From a bacterium (GTDB lineage: Bacteria; UBA9089; CG2-30-40-21; SBAY01): a stretch of DNA of 18,820 nucleotides. Position numbers and translations under genes: made by a program. Below are positions 1 through 6,048 of the stretch, piece by piece; position 1 is the stretch's first letter; each line of letters starts with the position of its first letter. The notes below the pieces were generated by a model that was not told where the DNA came from, did no database searches, and was given only the letters and a program-made list of their open reading frames with translations. The stretch covers positions 1-18,820 of the forward strand of contig JBFLYA010000063.1 of the NCBI GenBank assembly GCA_040757115.1, in the 5' to 3' direction.

Positions 1-45
1 TAGCATAAATAAAATATTCTGTCAAGAAAAATTTTAATATCAAAA

Positions 46-187
46 TTAGAAAATACTGAAAAATAACATCCTGGTATTATACTGCCTATTAGCGGTTTTT
101 ATTTTACTGCATTATAAATTTTTTTCTTGCAATTATCCCATAAATAGTGTATTATTATTATAATATTGAATTTAGAAAATACTGAAA
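46..187. repeat. 16-bp direct repeat pair in front of intI
   Basis: The 16-mer TTAGAAAATACTGAAA occurs exactly twice, at 46-61 and 172-187, on either side of the proposed intI promoter; the second copy runs into the ribosome binding site. Paired direct repeats upstream of an integron integrase could be integrase or repressor binding sites, or the scar of an insertion. The sequence alone does not decide. I see no clear attI core (GTTRRRY) paired with them. Confidence 0.6.
127..155 (+). promoter_or_regulatory. Probable intI promoter
   Basis: TTGCAA at 127-132, a 17-bp spacer and TATTAT at 150-155 resemble a housekeeping promoter facing intI. The ribosome binding site AGTGAGGA at 187-194 lies 6 bp before the ATG at 201. 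The surroundings are very AT-rich, so chance matches are possible. Confidence 0.45.
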
Positions 188-688
188 GTGAGGATATCAG
201 ATGAATCTTCTGGAACAAGTTAGTGATGTTATGCGGAAAAAACATTACTCAATTCGTACTGAACAAACTTATGTAGAGTGGGTAAAGCGATTTGTACTTT
301 TTCATAACAAAAAGCATCCAAAATATATGGGAGAGAAGGAAATTTCGCAGTATCTTTCTTACCTGGCAACTAAACAGAATGTTTCTGCAAGTACACAAAA
401 TCAAGCTCTTAATGCTATTGTCTTCCTCTATAAACATGTTCTTGAAATTGAATTGGGTGACTTTGGTCATATAGAGCGAGCTAAGAAACCAGAGAGGCTA
501 CCGGTAGTGATGGATAAGGCAGAAGTAAATCGTGTTTTATCAGTAATCTCAGGTACCTATGGGTTGATGGCAAAGCTCATTTATGGTTGTGGACTACGAC
601 TTATGGAATGTATCCGTTTGCGAGTTAAGGATATTGATTTTGCCCGGAATCAAGTGATTGTGCGAGATGGAAAAGGGATGAAGGATAG

Positions 689-863
689 AGCGGTTATTAA
701 CTGGAAGTTTACATAGGATAATACCCATAAATAAGGCATGAGAATAATCGTTCCGTTAGGAACATAATATCGGTAGGAATAGATAGACAAATCAATCAGT
801 TCCGTAGGAACGATATATTGGTAGAAAATTTAATTCTAAGTAAAGTTTTGAATAATAACTGCT
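689..863. mobile_element. MITE-like insertion inside intI
   Basis: A non-coding insert of about 175 bp has imperfect terminal inverted repeats: AGCGGTTATTA at 689-699 against TAATAACTGCT at 853-863. Similarity continues inwards for about 30 bp (AAGTTTAC against AAACTTTAC). The host sequence ATAGAG is present on both sides (685-690 and 864-869), consistent with a short target duplication. Whether the AG belongs to the element or to the duplication is ambiguous. It encodes no protein, so it would need a transposase supplied from elsewhere in the genome. Confidence 0.82.
750..827 (+). repeat. Tandem palindrome-bearing repeat inside the MITE
   Basis: Two diverged direct copies of about 30 bp lie at 750-779 and 799-827. 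Each starts with a palindrome (GTTCCGTTAGGAAC in the first, GTTCCGTAGGAAC in the second) followed by an AT-rich stretch ending in GGTAGRAA. The structure is like a REP pair of small hairpins in the same orientation. Confidence 0.7.
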
Positions 864-1390
864 ATAGAGTAACTATGCTACCGGAAAGTTTAAAACCATT
901 GCTATCAGAACATCTAAAACGGGTTAAGGTATTGCATGAACAAAACCTCAAGAATGGTGTTGGAGAGGTACATCTGCCTTTTGCGTTAGAGCGGAAATAT
1001 CCTAATGCAGGTAAAGAATGGGGTTGGCAATATGTTTTCCCATCAAAGAAGATATCTAAAGACCCGCGTAGTGACAAGATGCGTCGGCATCATGTTAATG
1101 AAAGTGGGCTGCAAAGAGCAATCTATAGTACTGCTCGTGCAGTTGGTCTTTCAAAACCAGTTAGCCCTCATACATTTCGACATAGCTTTGCTACACACTT
1201 ACTGGAGGCAGGGTATGATATCCGAACAGTACAGGAATTGCTTGGTCATAAGGATGTATCCACTACAATGATTTATACACATGTTATCAATAAAGGTGGG
1301 ATGGGAGTACAAAGTCCACTGGATATGTTAAATGATTTCTTAAACTGTGGATATTGTTGGAAACCCTATGTAACGCTCTCAACTTAAACC

Positions 1391-1449
1391 GTCTAATGAT
1401 AGAGTTGAGCGGCGTGCGTTAGCACGTCCGCTCCAACAATTTGTTAGGA
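1391..1449 (-). other. attC: attC site 1 (cassette recombination site)
   Basis: This is a 59-bp attC. On the minus strand it starts with R'' TCCTAAC (1443-1449) and ends with R' ATTAGAC (1391-1397), which is degenerate at its first base. Between them the arms GTTGGAGCGGACGTGC and GCACGCCGCTCAAC pair around a TAAC loop. The 5' arm on the minus strand has two unpaired extra bases (a G and an A), the asymmetry that sets attC polarity, so the site points leftwards. It lies 3 bp past the intI stop and 4 bp after the stop of the cassette gene at 1454. Confidence 0.9.
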
Positions 1450-1453
1450 GGTA

Positions 1454-1663
1454 TTATAAGTCTATTTGTGAAGTATCAATATCAAATATTTCTTTGAATC
1501 CTTTTTTGCCTTTTTCTGTAACATCAAATACTGTCTTTTTACCTTCTTTTGGGCTTATCCATTCCATTTCGATTAAGCGTTTGAATAATATAGGTGCAAG
1601 TTTTCCTCCTAAATGCTCGAAGCATTTACCTACAGCAGGTAATTTCCATTTTGTTTTAGCCAT
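1454..1663 (-). CDS. Small winged-helix protein (ArsR-type C-terminal half), cassette gene
   Basis: A 69-aa protein and the second gene of the integron cassette. Residues 14-58 (CFEHLGGKLAPILFKRLIEM, then EWISPKEGKKTVFDVTEKGKKGF) resemble the C-terminal winged-helix module of ArsR-like regulators: a Cys/His-containing turn, a helix with LGGKL, the aromatic W, and a wing ending in the T-x-x-G-x-x-x-F pattern. There is no separate N-terminal HTH, so it is either a stand-alone wing domain or a reduced regulator. The start lies 9 bp after the preceding DUF3795 gene, which suggests co-transcription; the SD (GTGAG) is weak. The stop lies 4 bp from attC1, the usual tight fit of a cassette gene. Its target is unknown. 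Confidence 0.75.
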   Translation of the reverse strand: MAKTKWKLPAVGKCFEHLGGKLAPILFKRLIEMEWISPKEGKKTVFDVTEKGKKGFKEIFDIDTSQIDL

Positions 1664-1672
1664 TTCTTCGTC

Positions 1673-2026
1673 TCACTTTTTTCTTTTAATTGATTGACGC
1701 TTATATTGAGCCATATTTTCAGCATGCCCTTGTATTCCCATTTCACGAATTTGTTGAATACATGATGCTCTGTCAGATTTGAATATTAAACCGAAGATTT
1801 TAGAAAAAATATTGTTAAACTTTTTGCACTCATTAGGATTCGTAAATTCTTTACAGTCAGCACATGATGAGTATTGATTCTCAATACAGCATGATCTAAT
1901 TTTGCACCATGACGCTTTTTGGTTATCGTGGCAAGCTGGGCATTTATCTCTAAGATACGCCCCGCAGTCACCACAATAAAGACCACAATATGCTACCAAA
2001 TTTTGATTGGCCACAATTTCTTTCAT
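1673..2026 (-). CDS. DUF3795 cysteine-rich protein, cassette gene
   Basis: A 117-aa protein of the DUF3795 family, recognised from its cysteine pattern: CGLYCGDCGAY near residues 14-24, then CPACHDN, WCKIRSCC and SCADCKEF, followed by a KFN segment and a late CIQQIREMG motif. The many CxxC and CC pairs suggest metal or Fe-S binding; the biochemical role of the family is not known to me. The frame is open upstream to 2083, but that part reads through attC2. The ATG at 2026 follows a purine-rich AGAGAGAAT and lies 17 bp inside the cassette, as expected for the first gene of a cassette. The C-terminus is Lys-rich. Family assignment is confident, function is not. Confidence 0.88.
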   Translation of the reverse strand: MKEIVANQNLVAYCGLYCGDCGAYLRDKCPACHDNQKASWCKIRSCCIENQYSSCADCKEFTNPNECKKFNNIFSKIFGLIFKSDRASCIQQIREMGIQGHAENMAQYKRQSIKRKK

Positions 2027-2043
2027 TTTATTCTCTCTGAGAA

Positions 2044-2175
2044 ACCTAACACTGAATTCAGCGGCGGCGGGGAGAATTGCCACTAAACTTTGTAAACATG
2101 ATTACCCCTTGAGATACTACAAAACTTTCAATCACGGCACAGTCTCCCGCCGTCCGCTGCAACGAATTGTTAGGT
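2044..2175 (-). other. attC: attC site 2 (long, about 132 bp)
   Basis: Read on the minus strand, R'' is ACCTAAC (2169-2175), followed by AATTCGTTGCAGCGGACGG, very close to classic attC left arms. The site ends with the partner arm and R' GTTAGGT (2044-2050). The arms CAGCGGACGGCGG-GAGA and CAGCGG-CGGCGGGGAGA pair with extrahelical bases on the minus-strand 5' side, giving the same leftward polarity as attC1. The loop is long (about 65 bp), like the long VCR-type sites. With attC1 it bounds one complete cassette of roughly 650 bp. Confidence 0.92.
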
Positions 2176-2189
2176 CAATAGTAACTATT

Positions 2190-2357
2190 CACCACGAAGA
2201 GCACGAAGGACACGAAGATGTTACAGAACAAATCTCTTTATGCCTTCTTTCAATCTTTCCACATTGAAATTTATCAACAAGCCAACTTTAATATTTGCTA
2301 ACTTTATTAGATATTTCATCAAATTTCACTTCGTGTTCTCCCTGCCCTTCATGGTTT
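2190..2357. repeat. ACGAAG-type inverted repeat element
   Basis: The element is bounded by a CACGAAG-rich arm (2190-2217, with four CACGAAG-like units) and its inverted, diverged partner (2329-2357, reading CTTCGTGTTC then CTTCATGGTTT). The enclosed DNA is the 3' remnant of a GxxExxY gene. This looks like an internal-deletion derivative of a larger repeat-flanked gene. Confidence 0.65.
2221..2322 (-). pseudogene. C-terminal relic of a GxxExxY family protein gene
   Basis: On the minus strand, 33 codons ending in a TAA stop (2221-2223) read LMKYLIKLANIKVG, LLINFNVERLKEGIKRFVL. This is the highly characteristic C-terminus of the GxxExxY family (TIGR04256-type small nuclease-fold proteins). The rest of the gene, including its GxxExxY motif, is missing: at about 2322 the sequence passes straight into the upstream ACGAAG repeat arm. 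It therefore appears to be a deletion relic, not a functional gene. Confidence 0.8.
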
Positions 2358-2430
2358 AATCTCTTTTAGTCTAACAAGTTATTATACAGTTTTTCTGTAT
2401 TTTGTCCTACTTTATCACAATTGCCTCAAA

Positions 2431-2472
2431 TTGTCAAGAAAAGTATTGACAAAACGACAACTTTTGTATAAT
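2431..2472 (+). promoter_or_regulatory. Orphan promoter with palindromic operator-like element
   Basis: TTGACA at 2446-2451 and TATAAT at 2467-2472 are perfect consensus hexamers, but the spacer is only 15 bp. The -35 box is part of a perfect 7-bp inverted repeat, TTGTCAA (2431-2437) / TTGACAA (2446-2452). No + strand gene follows before coaE, which is on the other strand. It may be left over from a lost gene or drive a short RNA. Confidence 0.45.
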
Positions 2473-2615
2473 TCAACTGGCTAATCATACTTTTTGGGGT
2501 GTTATACAGAAAGAGGTTAATACCAGATAATTAATATACCAATGGATGTGTTCCTCCTGAAAATATCCGCAAGATTTTACCGCAGAGGACACAGATTTTT
2601 TTCTAAAAATAGATT

Positions 2616-2666
2616 TGGAGTGCAATGACCGTGTTATTATTGCATCATCACGGATGATGCACTCCA
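2616..2666. repeat. Hairpin nested in the 2566-2829 element
   Basis: TGGAGTGCA at 2616-2624 pairs with TGCACTCCA at 2658-2666, and an inner CCGTG/CACGG stem continues the pairing across a 4-base internal bulge on each side. The apical loop is about 15 nt. Confidence 0.7.
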
Positions 2667-2721
2667 TATTTTCATTCTCCTCGTGTTCACTTTCTGTGGA
2701 CATAAAGCGTTTTCTCTGAAA

Positions 2722-2781
2722 ATTGGGGTTTGGATTTCGGGGTTAGGGGATTTTTTTATTTCCGAATCCCGAAACCCCAAT
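2722..2781. repeat. Second nested hairpin
   Basis: ATTGGGGTTT (2722-2731) and AAACCCCAAT (2772-2781) are exact inverted copies. The flanking material (GGATTTCGGGG / CCGAATCCCG) also pairs imperfectly. A short open frame through it on the minus strand encodes low-complexity GIRDWGFGIRK and is not a gene. Confidence 0.65.
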
Positions 2782-2858
2782 CACGAATCCCTTTATTTCT
2801 GCGTTTCATCTGCGGTAAAATCTTGCGGAATACATTAAATCTTACAGAATCCTCCACA

Positions 2859-3137
2859 CTGTAGCACGCTAATAGAGTTTTGCAAAACCAGGAAACTGTA
2901 GTTTTTAAGCAGGTATTTAAAACCTCTATTTTTATCAATTTCCTCCAAAGTTCAAAATGCAAAACTCGTTTATAGTTTATAGTTTATAGTTGATAGTTTA
3001 TGGTCTATAATAAACTATCAACTATAAACTATAAACTTGAAATTTGATTTGTAATTTTGCATTTTGATATTTAATATTTATTTGTTGTCTCCCCCAAATC
3101 CTATTTTGCAGAACGCTGTAGCACGCTAAACATATAC
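2859..3137 (+). repeat. Dispersed CTGTAGCACGCTAA repeat (two copies)
   Basis: CTGTAGCACGCTAA is present at 2859-2872 and 3116-3129. The second copy extends as CACGCTAAACATATAC (3122-3137) and has a 15/16 match at 6381-6396. A shorter inverted copy (CCACGCTAAACA) lies at 6082-6093. The copies sit on both sides of the nadK-coaE operon. Confidence 0.6.
2953..3066. repeat. Nested long palindrome
   Basis: A perfect 27-bp inverted repeat (2974-3000 against 3011-3037, built from TATAGTT units) surrounds a 10-nt loop. An outer perfect 12-bp pair, CAAAATGCAAAA (2953-2964) and TTTTGCATTTTG (3055-3066), encloses it. The arms are far longer than needed for a terminator and no U-tract follows. Confidence 0.85.
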
Positions 3138-3157
3138 GGTTAGATTAACCATACCGA

Positions 3158-3781
3158 TTAAAATTGAGTTAGTGACCGCGCATTTAGTTCTTCCCACACC
3201 ATTTTCACCTTTTCTGCCACCCTTTTTTTAGAGCAGTCAGTATCAATCACAAAATCCGTTAATCTAACCTTTTCGGAAAGAGGTAATTGGGCAAAAATTC
3301 TCTTTTTAGCCCCATCTATCTCTAAATTATCCCGTTTCATCCCCCGCTTAATTTGTGTTGCCTCTGATGCCGTGACAACTATTATCTTATTTACCAGCGA
3401 AACCATGTTTGCCTCGATAAGTAACGGGGCATTGATAATGATTATTTTATTTGGTGTGGTATTTTGTATCCTTTCTATTTCTTCTTTTATTTTCTGGATA
3501 ATAGGGGGATGAGTGATTTCGTTTAATTTTCGTAGATAAGTCTCATTGTTAAAAGCCAAATCAGCGAGTCTGGTTCGATTAAGTGTTAAATCCTTATTTA
3601 GAATTTTTGCCCCAAAGTATTCCTTTAGATTTTGCCAGACTGGAGAATTTGGGGCAACAACCTCTCTGGCTATTTTATCGGCATCGATAATTACTGCCCC
3701 AAGGGATTGAAATATTTTGGTAACAGTAGTTTTTCCGGTAGCAAATCCGCCGGTCAACCCTACAATAAGATTTTTATTCAT
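3158..3781 (-). CDS. coaE: Dephospho-CoA kinase
   Basis: This enzyme phosphorylates the 3'-OH of dephospho-CoA with ATP, the last step of coenzyme A synthesis, in the cytoplasm. The protein has 207 aa, the normal length. The Walker A loop GGFATGKT lies at residues 11-18. DADKIAREVV (33-42) is the CoaE signature with the conserved Asp, followed by LNRTRLADLAF (67-77) and THPPI (90-94), all family landmarks. The start ATG overlaps the galT stop by 4 bp (ATGA), and AAGGGA a few bases upstream serves as SD. It is the last gene of the nadK-HEPN-galT-coaE operon. About 5-25 bp past its stop, 3134-3153 can form an 8-bp stem (TATGGTTA/TAACCGTA) without a T-run, so termination is unclear. Confidence 0.95.
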   Translation of the reverse strand: MNKNLIVGLTGGFATGKTTVTKIFQSLGAVIIDADKIAREVVAPNSPVWQNLKEYFGAKILNKDLTLNRTRLADLAFNNETYLRKLNEITHPPIIQKIKEEIERIQNTTPNKIIIINAPLLIEANMVSLVNKIIVVTASEATQIKRGMKRDNLEIDGAKKRIFAQLPLSEKVRLTDFVIDTDCSKKRVAEKVKMVWEELNARSLTQF

Positions 3782-4785
3782 TCTTTTATTTCCCTTAGAT
3801 TCTTTGCGGCGTCTTCAGGGATAACGGTATTGATATAAAATCCTGTGCCCCACTCAAATCCAGCCACATGGGTAATTCTGGGAATAACCTCAATGTGCCA
3901 GTGATAATCTTTTAAATTACCTGGAAGGGAAAAAGGTGTTGTATGAATTATATAATTATATGGAGGGTCGTTCAATAATTTCTTTAATTTTAGCAAGGAG
4001 AATTTTAGAATCTGGGCTAATGCTGGGATTTGTTCTTTATTAATAGTTTCATAAGACGCACAATGGACCTTAGGAAGGATACAAATTTCATACGGAAATC
4101 TGGAGGCATAGGGAGAAAAGGTAATGAAATGTTCGTTCTCCATTACCAATCGCACATTATCTCTTATTTCCTGATGAACAATGTCACAAAAAACACACCT
4201 ATCCTTGAAATTATAATAGCTTAAAGCACCTCTAAGTTCTTCCTTCACGCGTTTTGGAACAATGGGTGTGGCAATTAATTGAGAATGGGGATGGTCTAAG
4301 CTTGCCCCAGCACTACTGCGATGATTTCTAAAGACGAGTATATATTTAAATCGAGCATCCTTTTTCAAATCAATCATTCTCTCCCGATAACTCAAAAGCA
4401 CCTTTTCAACATAATCAGTTTCTAAGTCCTCTAAACTTTTATGATGGTTTGGTGTTTCAATTACTATCTCATGTGCCCCTACGCCATTCATCATATCATA
4501 TATTCCCTCACCCTGCCTATTTAACTCTCCTTCTATGCGTAATGCAGGGAATTTATTCGGAATAGTTCTCACCCACCAACCTGGTGTATTTGGTGCAGTG
4601 CCTCGTTCACGCAGACAAAGTATTTCCGGTGGAGTTAGTGCCTCATTTCCTTCACAAAATGGACATCTTCCACTATTTATTGTGAACTCTCCTTCTGGGA
4701 CATGAAAATCAGATGGTCGTTGTGCGCGCTCCGTCGCAATTATTACCCATCTACCAATAACCGGGTCTTTTCTTAACTCTGGCAT
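3778..4785 (-). CDS. galT: Galactose-1-phosphate uridylyltransferase
   Basis: A GalT-type HIT-superfamily enzyme that exchanges UMP between UDP-glucose and galactose-1-phosphate (Leloir pathway). It has 335 aa, the normal length. The N-terminus is RKDPVIGRWVIIATERAQRP. Zinc ligands CPFC are at 41-44. The active site HPHSQ is at 165-169, with H167 the expected nucleophile that carries UMP. A second CVFC pair is at 197-200, and HWHIEVIPR is at 295-303. The SD AAGGAGG lies 6 bp before the ATG, inside the end of the upstream HEPN gene (13-bp overlap), so the two are translationally coupled. No galK or galE is present here, so a broader nucleotidylyltransferase role in sugar-phosphate use remains possible. 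Confidence 0.94.
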   Translation of the reverse strand: MPELRKDPVIGRWVIIATERAQRPSDFHVPEGEFTINSGRCPFCEGNEALTPPEILCLRERGTAPNTPGWWVRTIPNKFPALRIEGELNRQGEGIYDMMNGVGAHEIVIETPNHHKSLEDLETDYVEKVLLSYRERMIDLKKDARFKYILVFRNHRSSAGASLDHPHSQLIATPIVPKRVKEELRGALSYYNFKDRCVFCDIVHQEIRDNVRLVMENEHFITFSPYASRFPYEICILPKVHCASYETINKEQIPALAQILKFSLLKLKKLLNDPPYNYIIHTTPFSLPGNLKDYHWHIEVIPRITHVAGFEWGTGFYINTVIPEDAAKNLREIKE

Positions 4786-5192
4786 TGTTTCCTCCTTTTT
4801 ATTTCCTTTTTAATATATTTTTGAACACCCTTGATAAATTGTTGGGCATCATTTAACATATGCAGTGCCTTTTCTTTATCTGAGTTAAAAATCCTTCCAT
4901 CATCATGTAACTTTTTAAAAGTAAGATATGGTTTAACATCTTTTTTATCAATAATCCCTGATTGCAAGAAATTTAACCCAAATTCTTCAATTGGCTGTGA
5001 ATCAGTATCCGGTTCTATTTGTTTAGCGTAGAGTATGGCTCTGGCACTATGATAGACCGCATGATGCACCTTCATCATTGCCTCCGCATAATTCCCCATT
5101 TTCCACATCGTTGTGGCTAATTTTATCTTTTCTTCACCTACTTTTAATCTGACCAGAGCTTCTTCCCATAATTGTGAAGAATCCTCTCTCAT
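4773..5192 (-). CDS. HEPN-domain protein
   Basis: A 139-aa, all-helical protein with the HEPN fold. The helical core MMKVHHAVYHSARAILYAKQ (residues 39-58) matches the A-x-H-A-x-Y-H-A-A-R-A-L-L type signature, followed by an acidic EPDTDS turn and a region similar to the F-x-x-x-F-x-x-x-G-I-I-D stretch. HEPN proteins are often RNases or nucleotide-binding partners of MNT nucleotidyltransferases. Here there is no MNT gene and no canonical RxxxxH motif, so I would not call it a toxin. It starts 1 bp after nadK and overlaps galT by 13 bp, so it is an integral member of the operon. The Lys/Arg-rich tail (KKEIKRRKQ) may contact nucleic acid. Confidence 0.8.
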   Translation of the reverse strand: MREDSSQLWEEALVRLKVGEEKIKLATTMWKMGNYAEAMMKVHHAVYHSARAILYAKQIEPDTDSQPIEEFGLNFLQSGIIDKKDVKPYLTFKKLHDDGRIFNSDKEKALHMLNDAQQFIKGVQKYIKKEIKRRKQCQS

Positions 5193-5193
5193 C

Positions 5194-6048
5194 TCACTTT
5201 CTAATCCTTCCTTCCCATTTTAATTTAGTCTGCAACACTTCATAAAAACTTCTCTTTTTTGGCTTAACCAATTTTATTATCTGTTTGGCAGATGTTATCT
5301 CAATCTCATCTTGCGGATTAAGTTTCACTCCTTGTTGTCCATCAATAGTCAGCATAATCTCTTCCTCATCTGATTCTACAACAATAGTGATTTTAGAAAG
5401 ATGAGGTATGACCATTGGTCGAACCGATAAGGTATGGGGACAGATAGGTGTAATGATAATTGTCTTCATTTCAGGGATAACAATAGGACCGCCCGCAGAT
5501 AATGAATAGGCGGTAGAACCTGTTGGTGTTGCCACAATTATCCCATCCCCTTGATATGTTGTCAGATATTCTGTATCAATCAGAACCTTTAAGGAAATAA
5601 CCCGGGCTAAAGTCCCTTTGGTAATCACGACATCATTTAATGCCTGATAAGATAATTTTTTAACTTTAGCCAATAACAGCATTCGTTCTTCAATGGTGAA
5701 TTTACCTTTCAGGACATCTTTAAGCGAGGAATATAATTCTTGTTGTGTAATTTCTGTAAGAAATCCCAATCCGCCAAAGTTTACCCCAACAATCGGGATT
5801 TCTTTTTCACCCATAACCTTAACTGCATGGAGCATTGTGCCATCGCCACCTAAGGCAATAACCAGGTCTGCAGTTTTTAAGGTTGCATCTGAGACTCCTA
5901 AATCTTTCTGGTTTAATCGCCGGGCAATCGTTTTTTCCATAAGTAAATTATATTTACCTTCTTGCGACAGCCACAACCTTAATTCTTCAAGGACATTTGG
6001 AGCCTCTTTTCGATTTGGGTTAATAAAAAGGGCAATTGTGTTTATCAT
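5194..6048 (-). CDS. nadK: NAD kinase
   Basis: This enzyme phosphorylates NAD+ to NADP+ in the cytoplasm. It has 284 aa, typical for bacteria. The catalytic loop GGDGTMLHA is at 67-75 (D69 activates the ribose hydroxyl), GVNFGGLGFL at 88-97, and ALNDVVI at 136-142 (the usual N-E is N-D here). The glycine-rich NAD-binding motif is at 167-188 (GDGIIVATPTGSTAYSLSAG), followed by PHTLSVRP at 204-211. It is the first gene of the operon. The ATG at 6048 has only a weak SD (TTAAG), and the promoter lies about 380 bp upstream at 6433-6461. The neighbours mix NADP, CoA and sugar-nucleotide functions, all housekeeping. Confidence 0.96.
   Translation of the reverse strand: MINTIALFINPNRKEAPNVLEELRLWLSQEGKYNLLMEKTIARRLNQKDLGVSDATLKTADLVIALGGDGTMLHAVKVMGEKEIPIVGVNFGGLGFLTEITQQELYSSLKDVLKGKFTIEERMLLLAKVKKLSYQALNDVVITKGTLARVISLKVLIDTEYLTTYQGDGIIVATPTGSTAYSLSAGGPIVIPEMKTIIITPICPHTLSVRPMVIPHLSKITIVVESDEEEIMLTIDGQQGVKLNPQDEIEITSAKQIIKLVKPKKRSFYEVLQTKLKWEGRIRK

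Larger units (their letters stand above)
201..1387 (+). pseudogene. intI: Integron integrase IntI, split by an insertion element
   Basis: This is a site-specific tyrosine recombinase of the integron-integrase clade, which inserts and excises gene cassettes at attI and attC sites. The N-terminal SAM-like core-binding domain is at codons 1-90 ([14 protein letters not shown]). The first catalytic Arg is in YGCGLRLME (R133), and the beta-hairpin Lys is in DGKGMKDR. The second half carries the IntI-specific insert ([20 protein letters not shown]), the HTFRH box, LLGHKD and the Tyr of TMIYTHV. Codon 163 (R of KDR) is followed by foreign DNA that brings an in-frame stop at 714-716; coding resumes at 870 with [10 protein letters not shown]. 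Removing 179 bp leaves 1008 bp, exactly 336 codons including the stop, the normal IntI length. All catalytic residues survive, so inactivation looks recent and due only to the insertion. The C-terminal tail after GVQSPLDML (NDFLNCGYC...) is not typical and may come from the attC junction. Confidence 0.93.
2566..2829. repeat. 264-bp element with 21-bp perfect terminal inverted repeats
   Basis: The 21 bp at 2566-2586 (starting TCCGCAAGATTTTACCGC) are exactly inverted at 2809-2829. The interior holds two further hairpins and no credible gene. Perfect arms and size fit a MITE. No obvious target duplication is visible beyond AT-rich flanks. Confidence 0.75.

Noticed and set aside
818-869. Independent start for the second half of intI
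   Set aside because: The first codons come from the MITE, with no SD. The fragment would lack the N-terminal domain and the first catalytic Arg.
2007-2267. An 86-aa + strand frame
   Set aside because: It reads across attC2 and the ACGAAG repeat (HHEEHEGHEDV), antisense to the DUF3795 start and the GxxExxY relic.
2485-2962. Two minus-strand frames of 68-72 aa
   Set aside because: They run through palindromic repeats (for example the GIRDWGFGIRK stretch), lack SD sites and have no coherent protein character.
2953-3066. CRISPR array or tandem repeat locus
   Set aside because: The repeats are inverted with no regularly spaced unique spacers, and no cas genes are in the window.
4773-5192. HEPN/MNT toxin-antitoxin pair
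   Set aside because: No MNT nucleotidyltransferase gene is adjacent and the RxxxxH catalytic motif is not evident.
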